From Lycorma delicatula (taxonomy: Eukaryota; Arthropoda; Insecta; Hemiptera; Fulgoridae), in assembly GCF_047948215.1 (NCBI RefSeq), contig NC_134460.1, positions 8,241,501-8,305,500 of the forward strand: a stretch of 64,000 nt of DNA. Reading direction: 5' to 3'. The notes below the pieces were generated by a model. It was not told the origin of the DNA, made no database searches, and saw only the letters and a list, made by a program, of their open reading frames with translations. The translations under genes and the position numbers were made by a program. This document shows, one piece after another, positions 21,390 to 32,806 of the stretch (its first letter is position 1; each line of letters starts with the position of its first letter).

Positions 21390-22636
21390 TTTTCATTTTT
21401 TTTTTGTCTTCAGTCATTTGACTGGTTTGATGCAGCTCTCCAAGATTCCCTATCTAGTGCTAGTCGTTTCATTTCAGTATACCCTCTACATCCTACATCC
21501 CTAACAATTTGTTTTACATATTCCAAACGTGGCCTGCCTACACAATTTTTCCCTTCTACCTGTCCTTCCAATATTAAAGCGACTATTCCAGGATGCCTTA
21601 GTATGTGGCCTATAAGTCTGTCTCTTCTTTTAACTATATTTTTCCAAATGCTTCTTTCTTCATCGATTTACCGCAACACCTCTTCATTTGTCACTTTATC
21701 CACCCATCTGATTTTTAACATTCTCCTATAGTACCGCATTTCAAAAGCTTCTAATCTTTTCTTCTCAGATACTCCGATCGTCCAAGTTTCACTTCCATAT
21801 AAAGCGACACTCCAAACATACACTTTCAAAAATCTTTTCCTGACATTTAAATTAATTTTTGATGTAAACAAATTATATTTCTTACTGAAGGCTCGTTTAG
21901 CTTGGCTATTCGGCATTTTATATCGCTCCTGCTTCGTCCATCTTTAGTAATTCTACTTCCCAAATAACAAAATTCTTCTACCTCCATAATCTTTTCTCCT
22001 CCTATTTTCACATTCAGCGATCCATCTTTGTTATTTCTACTACGTTTCATTACTTTTGTTTTGTTCTTGTTTATTTTCATGCGATAGTTCTTGCGTAGGA
22101 CTTCATCTATGCCGTTCATTGTTTCTTCTAAATCCTTTTTACTCTCGGCTAGACTATATCATCAGCAAATCGTAGCATCTTTATCTTTTCGCCTTGTACT
22201 GTTACTCCGAATCTAAATTGTTCTTTAACATCATTAACTGCTAGTTCCATGTAAAGATTAAAAAGTAACGGAGAGATAGGGAACACCCTTGTCGGACTCC
22301 CTTTATTATTACGGCTTCTTTCTTATGTTCTTCGATTATTACTGTTGCTGTTTGGTTCCTGTACATGTTAGCAATTGTTCTTCTATCTCTGTATTTGAAC
22401 CGTAATTTTTTTAAAATGCTGAACATTTTATTCCAGTCTACGTTATCGAATGCCTTTTCTAGGTCTATAAACGCCAAGTATGTCGTTTTGTTTTTCTTTA
22501 ATCTTCCTTCTACTATTAATCTGAGGCCTAAAATTGCTTCACTTGTCCCTATACTTTTCCTGAAACCAAATTGGTCTTCTCCTAACACTTCCTCCACTCT
22601 CCTCTCAATTCTTCCGTATAGAATTCTTTTTTCATT
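21390..22636 (-). mobile_element. RTE/BovB-like LINE, copy 5
   Basis: Minus-strand copy from the RT N-terminal region (near 22628) to the family 3' end and A tail (T run 21396-21405). Small indels: four bases lost in the FADDIVIL codons near 22154, two near 21905. CAA to TAA in RQIDEE ends the frame after EEVLR, as in copy 10. A possible 8-bp TSD ttttcatt lies at 21390-21397 and 22629-22636, weak because the sequence is simple. Confidence 0.9.
22241..22597 (-). pseudogene. RTE-like RT fragment (motifs A and B)
   Basis: 118 codons: EEVLGEDQFGFRKSIGT, YLAFIDLEKAFDNVDW, IKGVRQGCSLS, then a frameshift. Further fragments of the same copy are open at 21847-22119 (MKINKNKTKVMK, YLGSRITKDGRSRSDIKC) and 21668-21916 (YGSETWTIGVSEKKRLEAFE). 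Together they cover the RT and C-terminal domain with at least three frame breaks. Confidence 0.82.
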
Positions 22637-23095
22637 ATAAACAATAAAGAAATGTGATAATTATTAAAAAGAATAAAACGAAATTCACATAATTTGGAAA
22701 TGTATTGAATTAAAAATATCTTTTCATGAAAATTATTAAAATGTTAACATAATATTTAAAATAGAAATACATGTAAACAGAGTGATACTGGGACATAAAA
22801 TCTAACATAAATAAATTCATTAGGAATATTTTTGGTTAATATTAGGAAAACAGAATGCTCCAGTATGTTTTGGCCAACTTCAGGCACTGCTTTAAAACAA
22901 CAAAACGGACAAAACATTTATTCTGGACAAACGCCAAACATTGCTTCATTATCCTTCTTCAATAAAAATATGTATCTTAGGAACAAATGAAATTATTTAA
23001 TAAAATTTGTTTATTTACCCAACATATTTAAATAAAAATAATCTCTTTGAAAATTTTACCTTAAAAAATTTCGAAATGGTTGTTATTTAAAATTT
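22637..23095. other. AT-rich DNA without recognisable gene
   Basis: Nothing recognisable. Confidence 0.5.
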
Positions 23096-23790
23096 TTACT
23101 TCCTTGTGAGAAGTAAAGGAAGTATTGCGATCGCGAAAAATTTCGGTTTTCAGATTTCAACGGAAACATCCATTTTGACTAGTATCGGCGAGACGTCTGT
23201 ACGTACTTATGTTTCTCGCATTCAAACACGATTAGCCGTAGAATGTTGAAATTTTGGATTTAGGATTGATGTGACATCTAGTTGGGCACCTCCCCTTTTG
23301 ATTACAATCGACTGGACCAAAAGTGTCCAAAACACTGGATAGCATTCCAGAGTTATAGCGGTACAATGACAACGCAGCGGTCTTATTGTTACTGTAGCCC
23401 CGGAGATCGGCATTGTTCAACGACTAGATCGGTTTCGAACACGTGCCCAATTCACAGGTCAATAATCTTAATAGTAACATTTTCACACTTTCACAAGCTA
23501 CAGCTCCAAAACGGTAAGTCGTACAAGAAAATTGTTTAAATAAAAGTTGTCTGTTTTTTGAGATTAACAACTTTTCCAAATGGAATATAAACGAAAAAAA
23601 ATTTTTTTCCGGTGAAAAAACCGAAAAAACACTTTTTTTACAACTTCAGCGCCACCTAGTATTTCAATTTCAAATTATACGGCATAACTTTAAAAACATT
23701 AATTGTAAAAGAGAATGTTCTCTACATTTTTTGTTTGAAAAACTTTTCTCTAAAATGCATAGATTCAGAGAAAAATGCATTTCCAAAACT
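23096..23790. repeat. Family W: unclassified repeat-like segment
   Basis: Begins with aagtaaaggaagtattgcgatcgcgaaaaatttcgg and includes GC-richer blocks (gatcggcattgttcaacgac, gccacctagtatttc). The style matches a common class of insect interspersed repeats, but this window contains no second clear copy, and the frames (for example 23282-23539) show no motif. Assignment as repeat is an inference. Confidence 0.35.
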
Positions 23791-23934
23791 TTTGGAGTTT
23801 TTCAAAATCTATGGAAGGGGGGTGTTACAAATCTGGAGTTAAGTTACCCTCATCACCCCTAACATATGGAAAAAAACATCAATCGAAAGGTAAGGATTTT
23901 CAAATAAAAATACAAATTGACTGTAATACTGTAA

Positions 23935-25110
23935 AAAATACCAGTATATACAGCGTGTTAATAAAAACCGTTTCAAGAATTCAGCAGATGATTCCCAATA
24001 TCGAAATAAAGAAACAACTTTATACCACCATATATCCGGAAATGCTTAGTTTACCGGTTATCCGCAATTTTTTACATTTAAGATAATAATTTATGTTTCA
24101 GGAATCAGGTTGAAATTTCGTATACTGCTAAGTTATCTAGAAGTTTAATTGTATAAAAATAGTGAATCTGATCTCTCAATCCATTTCATAATGGCGGTCA
24201 TGTAAATCTTTTAATTAATATATTTTTCAACCGCTTATTTACTTAAATTTATATTATTACAACAAAAAAAAAAAAAAATGTTAAGCGTTTAATGGCAAAG
24301 AAAATGAAAGGTTATTTATTCAAATCCGTTCCTAAATTAACATTTTTTCCGGCCACCGTTGCGCGAGTGGTAGCATCTCAGTCTTTCATCCGGAGGTCCC
24401 GGGTTCGAATCCCGTTCAGGCACGGCATTTTCACATGTTAAAAAAAATTGTCATTCATGTCATCCTCTGAAGTAATACTTATCAGTGATCCCAGAGGTTA
24501 AAAAAAAATGTTACAGCAGTTTATCGTAAGAAAGTTACAAAATTAAACAACTCGACACGATCTCAACGGGAATAATTTTATTAAAATTATCATATAATAA
24601 GTTATAATAATTTAATATAAATATTATAATAAAATTAAATATTACTGAAACCATGAAAATTAATTTTTGCTATAACTTTGTTATTTGTGAACGGATTTAA
24701 ATAAATAATGGGTCTTTTTCTTTGTCATAAAACGCTTAACAATTATTTTTAATAACAAATTTAAATAAACCAGCGGATGCAAAGATATCAAAAACTAAAA
24801 AGTTTACATGACCGACATTTTGAAATGGATTGAGAGACCAGGTTCATTATTTTTATAGAATTAAATCTGTATGTATAATAGCAGTTTACGAAATTTGCTC
24901 GATACGAATAAACGTTACTGAATGTTAATTTTTATGTTAAAAATACAAAATGGTGGATAGCCGGTAAACTATACGTACATTGATAGTTATGAAAGACATT
25001 GACACTGACCGATGTTGATAGTTTTTTTCATTATTTGGATGTGACGGACCATCCGCTGAATTCTTGAAATGGTTTTCACAATCACCTTTATATATTCGTT
25101 TCATGTAGAC
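23935..25110. mobile_element. Long inverted-repeat (foldback-type) element
   Basis: Left arm about 23940-24345 and right arm about 24685-25105 are diverged inverted copies. Examples of paired blocks: tttcaagaattcagcagatg (23969) with its complement near 25055; agtttaccggttatcc (24049) near 24965; tctctcaatccatttc (24172) near 24820; gttaagcgtttaatg (24280) near 24735. The ~340-bp centre holds a SINE-B. No transposase frame. Compatible with a non-autonomous DNA transposon with long terminal inverted repeats, or an inverted duplication of an unknown element. Confidence 0.65.
24351..24508 (+). mobile_element. SINE-B, copy 2, full length
   Basis: Head with A box (ttgcgcgagtgg, 24359-24370) and perfect B box (ggttcgaatcc, 24402-24412), body 'ggcattttcac', tail 'tcatcctctgaagtaatactta...gatcccagaggtt' and A tail. 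It looks like a tRNA at first, but the acceptor ends do not pair well and the anticodon loop is not credible, so I call a SINE. It sits in the loop of the inverted-repeat element. Confidence 0.88.
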
Positions 25111-26282
25111 ATTAAGATCGTTCTGTATTCGAATCATTTATAACAACAACCAAGTTAATAAATGCTAACTTCTCGAATTAAAAAAAAAAAAATATATAAT
25201 AATTTTATTCGATTAATTTTATAAATCATTATTCGATTGATTGTTAACCAGTAATCTCTGAAACGAGCAGAAATTTGATGAGAGTAAAGGAAAAAGCCCA
25301 TATTTTATTATACGTTTGATAGATCATAATAGACAAAAAATGATGCACAATGCAGCAAGTAATGACATTAATTTTATTCAGTAATCAAATTTTAATCATG
25401 TATTTATTAGTAAACCAGAGTCACGTTTATCACAACAGATTATCATCATAAGCCTAAATAGTTGTGCGGTAATGAATATCATATTATACTCGTACTCATC
25501 GCAAACCTTTTATTAATTAATTTTGATAATAACCTCTAATAGGTTTGTACATTCCATGATCTTATAGAATACTTAAATATGTTATGTGTATGATTTACGA
25601 GTACTTTTATTAACCGTGAAAGTAAGTACATAATAAATCGCATTAGTAATTGTTGTTTGTGTCGAGGAATTGTGTGTGTATGCGAACTTACTACAAACAG
25701 CAGACATGTAATCGTATTATAAAGCAAGTGTTGTAGCTATGGAAATGTTTACAAAATAATCAGTGCTAATTGCCTAGTATATATATATACACACACACAT
25801 TATATATATATATTACACACACACACCCACACAAAGAGAGAGAGAGGGTGAGTGAGAGAGTGAGAAAGAGTTGTAATATTAATTATTCCCTGGTTACTGA
25901 TTATCGGATTCGTTAATGATATTCAAAGGAACAATTACATTGTTTTATTGAAGTTATTCAGCTTGAAAATTGTCATAGGAAAAATGTACCAAAAAAAAAA
26001 TTTGCAAAAATGTAATTGATGCATTTCTTTTTTCTTGAAAAAATTTAATAACATAACCTAAAACAAAAGGAACTTTAATTAATTTGATCATATAGTTTAT
26101 CTGCTCTTAGGCAGGTCCCTTGCACCTGCCTAACTTCAAATTAACTTTAACTTAACTTATCTCTATTCTCTATTCATATCTATTCTCTTTACTACTAATA
26201 TTTTTTTGTCATTATAAATATTATTATCATAAATGATAAGATAATATGTATGAAGTTCATATTAATTATTTAAATGTTAACA
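25111..26282. other. AT-rich DNA with a compound microsatellite
   Basis: At 25778-25870 a (TA)n/(CA)n run is followed by (GA)n (acacacac, gagagagag). Otherwise no recognisable gene. Confidence 0.6.
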
Positions 26283-27550
26283 AGAAAAGTGTTCAGAAGT
26301 GGAAAGAGAAATGAACATTGGTAAAATAGACGGAGCATACAGGAAAGTTAAGGAAAATTTTGGGGTACATAAATTAAAATGTAATAATGTGTTAAACAAA
26401 GATGGTACACCAATATATAATACGAAAGGTAAAGTCGATAGATGGGTGGAATATATTGAAGAGTTATACGGAGGAAATGAATTAGAAAATGGTGTTATAG
26501 AGGAAGAAGAGGAGGTTGAGGAGGATGAAATGGGAGAAACAATACTGAGATCTGAATTTAAGAGAGCATTAAAAGATTTAAATGGCAGAAAGGCTCCTGG
26601 AATAGACGGAATACCTGTAGAATTACTGCGCAGTGCAGGTGAGGAAGCGATTGATAGATTATACAAACTGGTGTGTAATATTTATGAAAATGGGGAATTT
26701 CCATCAGACTTCAAAAAAAGTGTTGTAGTTATGATACCAAAGAAAGCAGGGGCAGATAAATGTGAAGAATACAGAACAATTAGTTTAACTAGTCATGCAT
26801 CAAAAATCTTAACTAGAATTTTATACAGAAGAATTGAGAGGAGAGTGGAAGAAGTGTTAGGAGAAGACCAATTTGGTTTCAGGAAAAGTATAGGGACAAG
26901 GGAAGCTATTTTAGGCCTCAGGTTAATAGTAGAAGGAAGATTAAAGAAAAACAAACCGACATACTTGGCGTTTATAGACCTAGAAAAGGCTTTCGATAAC
27001 GTAGACTGGAATAAAATGTTTAGCATTTTAAAAAAATTAGGGTTCAAATACAGAGATAGAAGAACAATTGCTAACATGTACAGGAACCAAACAGCAACAA
27101 TAACAATTGAAGAACATAAGAAAGAAGCCCTAATAAGAAAGGGAGTCCGACAAGGATGTTCCCTGTCTCCGTTACTTTTTAATCTTTACATGGAACTAGC
27201 AGTTAATGATGTTAAAGAACAATTTAGATTCGGAGTAACAGTACAAGGTGAAAAGATAAAGATGCTTCGATTTGCTGATGATATAGTAATTCTAGCCGAG
27301 AGTAAAAAGGATTTAGAAGAAACAATGAACGGCATAAATGAAGTCCTACGCAAGAACTATCGCATGAAAATAAACAAGAACAAAACAAAAGTAATAAAAT
27401 GTAGTAGAAATAACAAAGATGCACCACTCAATGTGAAAATAGGAGGAGAAAAGGTTATGGAGGTAGAAGAATTTGGGAAGTAGAATTACTAAAGATGGAC
27501 GAAGCAGGAGCGATATAAAATGCCGAATAGCACAAGCGAAACGAGCCTTG
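26283..27550 (+). mobile_element. RTE/BovB-like LINE, copy 6, missing its 3' end
   Basis: Starts at 'gaaaagtgttcagaagtgg' in the linker, nearly the same truncation point as copy 1, and runs to 'aaacgagcctt' near 27550, where it changes abruptly into a mariner relic. The common 3' end and A tail are absent. It carries an 8-bp deletion near 27472 (ttgttatt) shared with copy 12. Confidence 0.9.
26299..27483 (+). pseudogene. RTE-like polyprotein: linker plus RT, 394 codons
   Basis: The longest uninterrupted RT frame in the window: linker with the acidic run EEEEEVEEDE (~75), KAPGIDGIPVELLRS (~105), EDQFGFRKS, YLAFIDLEKAFDNVDW (motif A, ~225), RKGVRQGCSLSPLLFNLYME (motif B, ~285), LRFADDIVILAE (motif C, ~325), MKINKNKTKVIKCS (motif D). 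Every catalytic residue of the RT is in place. The 8-bp deletion then shifts the frame; the following frame (27473 onward) reads GSRITKDGRSRSDIKCRIAQAKRA and ends at the chimeric junction. Confidence 0.93.
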
Positions 27551-28622
27551 TTCTTAGTTCGTCAATCGTGTGTTGTCTGTTTTGATTATTTCGCTGCTCC
27601 CTCCATGGAAAGAAATCTGAGAGAGTTAGATCGGGCAGGCACAAACCCCTCAAAATTATTCGTGTCTGTTAGCTGTGTGCGCTGTGGCGTCATTGTGATT
27701 TATTTCCACTTCTGTTAACTTACTAATGGAATTTGTTAAAACAGCACAATAGCGATCACTATTAACTGTATTTTCGAAACAGACTGGGCGGGTCCAGTCT
27801 GTTTCGAAAATACACGATTAACATCAACCAGACTCCAATTTTCGCTTCGTGTAAAGATTGATCGTGTAATTTATGCGGGTTAGTTGTCGACCACAGTCGT
27901 GTACTTTGTAAAATGAATATATTCCTCCAGATGAAACCACGCTTCATCTGTAAAAACATCTCTACTTATTCTGTAGAGGATACCTACGGAATTTTAGTCA
28001 AAAAACGTTTAAACTGATGACATTAATTTAGTATTTCGGTATGATCTGTAGGTTTCAGTTCTTGAACGCACATTACTTTGTAGGGGAAAAATTTCAGTTC
28101 TTCTCTTACAGCTTTATGTGCGGTAGCAAGTCCGATATCTTGCTGCTGTGCTAAATTATGCGTTGACTAGACTTTCGAGAATAGCATCGGAAATAACAAG
28201 CAGCTGTTCGTTTAGTTTAGGTAATCTTCCTTTTCGATCAGCGTCTTAAACAGAATCTGTTGCCCGAAATTTTTCGATAAGAGTTCGAACTGCATTGCAA
28301 TGAGGAACAGTAGTACTTGGAAAATTTCCAGAAAACTTATAATTAACTAAATCAGTATACTTTTCACCTTCACGAATGACGTGTTCAACGAGAAAAATGC
28401 GTTCCTTTACCGAAAGAACCGTTATGTTTCTAGCAACTATTGATTCCTATAAACGAAACAACACGAAACGAAACATGTTCAATCACAACTCAAAAACTGA
28501 AGTTTTGGTTCGCTACTGAGCAACGCCCAATGAACCCACAGAACAACCAACCTAACGCCGAAACAACAGAATGCACTAAATAATTCTAAAGCATACTGCA
28601 CAGCGACTTTTGGAACGCACTG
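27551..28622 (-). pseudogene. Mariner/Tc1-like transposase relic joined to LINE copy 6
   Basis: Minus-strand translation in several frames. Near 28410 comes ITVLSVKERIFLVEHVIREG and near 28300 CNAVRTLIEKFRATDSV (HTH region). Near 27900-27955 comes FTDEAWFHLEEYIHF...RLWSTTNPHKLHDQSLHEAKIGVW (first catalytic block), and near 27590-27640 LPDLTLSDFFPWREQ...HTIDEL (third block). The right terminal sequence cagtgcgttccaaaagtcgctgtg (minus strand) near 28600-28622 may be the 5' TIR. Related to the copy at 55186 but much more decayed. Confidence 0.65.
27768..27813. repeat. Perfect 20-bp inverted repeat (hairpin)
   Basis: 27768-27787 and 27794-27813 are exact reverse complements with a 6-base spacer (gcgggt). 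It lies inside the mariner relic where the transposase middle should be, so it is not part of the normal coding sequence. Confidence 0.95.
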
Positions 28623-29510
28623 TATATCATTTTTTTTATAAAATCCTCAATGAATCTTCTAAACAAGGTTGGAGGAAAAGAGCAATCTTTCATCGCCATC
28701 TTCCTAGATGAAACCACTCAGTTTAAGCATCCCTTACTCGTTTAATTGTTTTTCAAACTCAGCCACAATTTTTTAGTTAAACTTCTATTTCTCCAATTTA
28801 ATTTTTGGCTATTAAGAATAGCCAAATAATGAATATGCATAATAACATGCATAATATTCATTATTTTATTATTAGATTTTCCTCATCTATAAACCATTTT
28901 CTTATTCTTTTACCTCTCTGTATTTACGTTTATCAGTAGTTCTTATTTTGCTATCCCTTGTGGGGTATGTATGAATATCTATATTATTAAAACTAAATAC
29001 ATTTATATCTTTCAAAAGATCACGTTTGACCCACCCGACCGAATTTGAAGAAACTTACAGACCGACTGATCTTATTTTCTGTTTACCTATTAAGTAGACC
29101 TATATTTTTGTTAAAACCTATATTTTTTTCTTAAAACCTATCAAACCTTCTGGATCCCAAAATTAGAGAGGAAGTATTTCAAATATCAAAATCTATTGGA
29201 TCGGTTGATTCAGTACCAAGTATAAAATATATGCAAATAAAATATTTCGTTTCTAAAATTTATTGTAATTACGTCATAAAATATTTTGTTACTTAACTTT
29301 TTGAGGATGAAAGAATATTAAAATTTGCTATTACAACGTAATTTTCTATCCTAAGTGAGGATTAATTTAATCAAGTTCAGCATAGTTTAAATTTTTTTTT
29401 ATGAACTAATACTTAGAATTAAGAGACTACCCGGTAGAAACCGGGTATCCAGCTACTGTATCTGTATATTTTGATGCAACTGTAATTTTCACCCTATTAC
29501 AATTAAACTT
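28623..29510. other. AT-rich DNA without recognisable gene
   Basis: Nothing recognisable beyond short A/T runs. Confidence 0.5.
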
Positions 29511-30758
29511 TTTTTTTTTTTTTGTCTTCAGTCATTTGACTGGTTTGATGCAGCTCTCCAAGATTCCCTATCTAGTGCTAGTCGTTTCATTTCAGTATAC
29601 CCTCTACATCCTACATCCCTAACAATTTGTTTTACATATTCCAAACGTGGCCTGCGTACACAATTTTTCCCTTCTACCTGTCCTTCCAATATTAAAGCGA
29701 CTATTCCAGGATGCCTTAGTATGTGGCCTATAAGTCTGTCTCTTCTTTTAACTATATTTTTCCAAATGCTTCTTTCTTCATCTATTTGCAGCAATACCTC
29801 TTCATTTGTCACTTTATCCACCCGTCTGATTTTTAACATTCTCCTATAGCACCGCATTTCAAAAGCTTCTAATCTTTTCTTCTCAGATACTCCGATCGTC
29901 CAAGTTTCACTTCCATATAAAGCGACACTCCAAACATACACTTTCAAAAATCTTTTCCTGACATTTAAATTAATTTTTGATGTAAACAAATTATATTTCT
30001 TACTGAAGGCTCGTTTAGCTTGTGCTATTCGGCATTTTATATCGCTCCTGCTTCGTCCATCTTTAGTAATTTTACTTCCCAAATAACAAAATTCTTCTAC
30101 CTCCATAATCTTTTCTCCTCCTATTTTCACATTCAGCGGTCCATCTTTGTTATTTCTACTATATTTCATTATTTTTGTTTTCTTCTTGTTTATTTTCACG
30201 CGATAGTTCTTGGGTAGGACTTCATTTATGCCGTTCATTGTTTCTTTTAAATCCTTTTTACTCTCGGCTAGAATTACTATATCATCAGCAAATCGAAGCA
30301 TCTTTATCTTTTCACCTTGTACTGTTACTCCGAATCTAAATTGTTCTTTAACATCATTAACTGCTAGTTCCATGTAAAGATTAAAAAGTAACGGAGACAG
30401 GGAACATCCTTGTCGGACTCCCTTTCTTATTAGGGCTTCTTTCTTATGTTCTTCAATTGTTATTGTTGCTGTTTGGTTCCTGTACATGTTAGCAATTGTT
30501 CTTCTATCTCTGTATTTGAACCCTAATTTTTTTAAAATGCTAAACATTTTATTCCAGTCTACGTTATCGAAAGCCTTTTCTAGGTCTATAAACGCCAAGT
30601 ATGTCGGTTTGTTTTTCTTTAATCTTCCTTCTACTATTAACCTGTTTAATTGTTCTTCTATCTCTGTATTTGAACCCTAATTTTTTTAAAATGCTGAACA
30701 TTTTATTCCAGTCTACGTTATCGAATGCCTTTTCTAGGTCTATAAACGCCAAGTATGA
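29511..30758 (-). mobile_element. RTE/BovB-like LINE, copy 7, with duplicated 5' end
   Basis: Minus-strand copy with full 3' end and A tail (T run 29511-29523). Its 5' part is unusual: the block encoding YLAFIDLEKAFDNVDW...KYRDRRTI occurs twice, at about 30495-30602 and 30651-30758, joined by a short stretch encoding VNSRRKIKEKQTD. The two blocks differ at diagnostic bases. The left flank attaaact and right flank atttaaact may be a poor TSD. Confidence 0.9.
29528..30598 (-). pseudogene. RTE-like RT plus C-terminal domain, uninterrupted 3' half
   Basis: 356 codons to the natural stop (ending ESWRAASNQSND). Contains motif A (FIDLEKAFDNVDW at the start), motif B, FADDIVILAE, YLGSKITKDGRSRSD, YGSETWTIGVSEKKRLEAFEMRCYRRM, LIGHILRHPG and RPRLEYVKQIVRDVGCRGYTEMKRLALDRES. 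No stop or shift in this part, so it is relatively young, but 5' truncation removes the endonuclease and its start. Confidence 0.9.
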
Positions 30759-31757
30759 ATTTAAACTCAACTATTTTATTTTGTTAGACCATAATTAGTA
30801 TTCGTTAAATTGAAACCGAAATTTTTGGGCAAAAGAATATAGCTAATACAAAATCATATGGTTTTCATTTTCCTCTCTTCTCACAGTAAAATAATTTTGT
30901 TTATATTTCCCATTAATTGAACGAATTACGCTGTTTTCCGTAAATTATATTTTTTGTCAACTTGCAACATCCTTTTCGCTAAAATAGACGTTATGCTAAT
31001 TAATGTAACAATTACCTTATTTTAATCGTTATAAATAAAGTTAATTACTGATTATCTTCCATTAAACTAAAATTAATTTATGTTTCCGAAAATTATAGGT
31101 ATTTAGGATATATAAATGAAAGGACAGTTGCAATGCAGTAGGAGTTAAGATAAGGTCAGTCAGTCAATAATACTGATTAGAGTTTGGTCGAGAGGTAACT
31201 TAAACTACCCTTTATCCATCTTAATGTTCGGACTAGTCCGGCAACGGGGGGTTGTGCAGCGGTTAGGTTAGCTAGATTGTTATACCGAGATTAAAGCAGT
31301 AAGGTTGTAACTGTCAGTGACCGATTGTCTTTCTAACTATCTAACATTTCAACTATTTACTTACTTAGTTACTTAATACACTGCCTTTCTTAAGCTTGTC
31401 CTTATTTCTCCCGGAATTAACGCCAGACTTGCTTTTGTCTGCCCATATACTTATTGTACTTATAAAAATAAATTAAAAATTTTAATTTTAGTAAAGGAAT
31501 CGATTTATTTACGGTAAGAAATAAAGAAATTTTGCGTTAAAAAAATTATGTAAGTTTCTTAATACTTTATTCCACTTCACCGGATGTAAATAAATATGAA
31601 CTTTAAGGTAAAGCGCATTCTATCCTTAAAATGTTCTTCAAACAGATAACTAGATTCAATTAAATTTTCCAATTTTGTCGAACAGAATGGAGTACAGTAC
31701 GAAAGAAATCGTTGCATTCTTTTTAAAAATATTTTCTACAGCAGTTTTCAGAAAATA
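30759..31757. other. AT-rich DNA; mildly GC-richer patch at 31120-31330
   Basis: No gene. The patch near 31200-31270 (ggactagtccggcaacggggggttgtgcagcgg) is unassigned. I see no splice-supported reading frame. Confidence 0.45.
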
Positions 31758-32806
31758 TTTTGCAAGTTATGGAATGCAAAGTTGGCGGGAGTTTATTACT
31801 CCCTACTTTATCGCATAACCTGGACAGAGTCCCTTGCTGCTGGATGATTCTAATCGGGCTTGGTTTTTAAAAGGGTTATTTTATATCTCGGGTCTAATTT
31901 TTCAAGTTTTGTGTATTTTAGTGAATTTAAGACGGATTTAATTGCATTCCAATCCGTTGTTAAACCAGCGTTATCGAACCCATTTCATGGGCCGACCGCG
32001 GAAGGCTAGGCTTATAAAGCCTGTCCTCCCGACGTAATTCCCCCTTCAGACCGTCCACTGAAGTCCTTTCGGTGCTAACTCTTTAATAGGCTAGCAGGAA
32101 TACGCCACAACGGGGCACTACCTGTAAGGAGGGAGCAATGCGTCTCCTTTTCCGGAGGAGTCGCAATTGCTAGGTTATTTTATCTTACTGTAAGTTTTGA
32201 AATAGGAGAGGTTGTGTAGAAGCTCTTCATCCGCTTCTGGTATGGCTGCCCTTCAGGACGCATCTCTGCTGGGCTCTGTTCCGGACTCCAGTCCGTGATG
32301 TTGAGGCGAGTGGTTGGTCTTCCTTCTTCTTCTCCCTCTTCTTCTTCCGAAGACCTCTTCGTTCTTCTTTGGCCTGCACTTTCCAAGAATTGGTAGTAAC
32401 CGAAGTCACATACCATTAACCTTGGAATTCCCGAAGCCCCGAAGGGCTGAACGGGGGAAAGTGCAGGTTTCTTCGTTCTTCTGTGCTGTCAGTGGCTGCT
32501 GGGCAGGTGACTGCTGGGCAGGTGGCTGCTGGGATTGCGACTGCTGGGCTGATGGCTGCTGGGCTCGTTCCCTCTTTCTTCTTTCTTGAAAGGAAAGGAA
32601 GGTAATAAGGAACTTACAAATGGTGATACCTATTCGCGATCGCGGTTTTGGGGCGGCGATTTTCTGGAAAGAAGTAAACAGTAATAATTCACTCCACGTA
32701 ATTGTTAACCTTCAGACACACGTGTGTCTGAGAAGGGGCTGGGGGGACCGCGTGGCCGCAGTGAAGAAACCATTTGTTTTTGTAGTGGCTGTTTTTGCAA
32801 GTTATG
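31758..32806 (-). mobile_element. Family X retroposon, copy 1 (longest), 14-bp TSD
   Basis: A 1,021-bp insertion between exact 14-bp repeats ttttgcaagttatg (31758-31771 and 32793-32806). On the minus strand it holds a GC-richer region, an open frame with AQQ/PAQQ tripeptide repeats (32410-32590), a frame ending in GRPTTRLNITDWSPEQSPAEMRPEG...MKSFYTTSP (32180-32416), then a ~400-base untranslated 3' part ending ...caactttgcattc. Copies 2 and 3 share exactly this 3' end. I do not recognise the protein. Confidence 0.8.
32180..32416 (-). pseudogene. Family X C-terminal reading frame, unknown product
   Basis: 78 codons with an acidic run (SSEEEEGEEEG, ~22-32), then RPTTRLNITDWSPEQSPAEMRPEGQPYQKRMKSFY. 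The same stretch is repeated in copy 2 at 35825-35960 with a few substitutions, so it was probably coding in the source element. Upstream, in another frame, are five AQQ-type repeats. I know no family with this signature; gag-like or ORF1-like would be a guess. Confidence 0.5.

Noticed and set aside
24351..24424. Possible tRNA gene (good A and B boxes)
   Set aside because: The acceptor arms pair poorly, the anticodon arm is not credible, and it is followed by the SINE tail and A-run; same family at 12298 and 45244.
2166..30680. Repeated short frames such as those starting MLAIVLLSLYLNPNFFKML or MCYSAFYIAPASSIF
   Set aside because: They recur at every LINE copy on the strand opposite to the RT frame; they are antisense shadows of the RT coding sequence, not genes.
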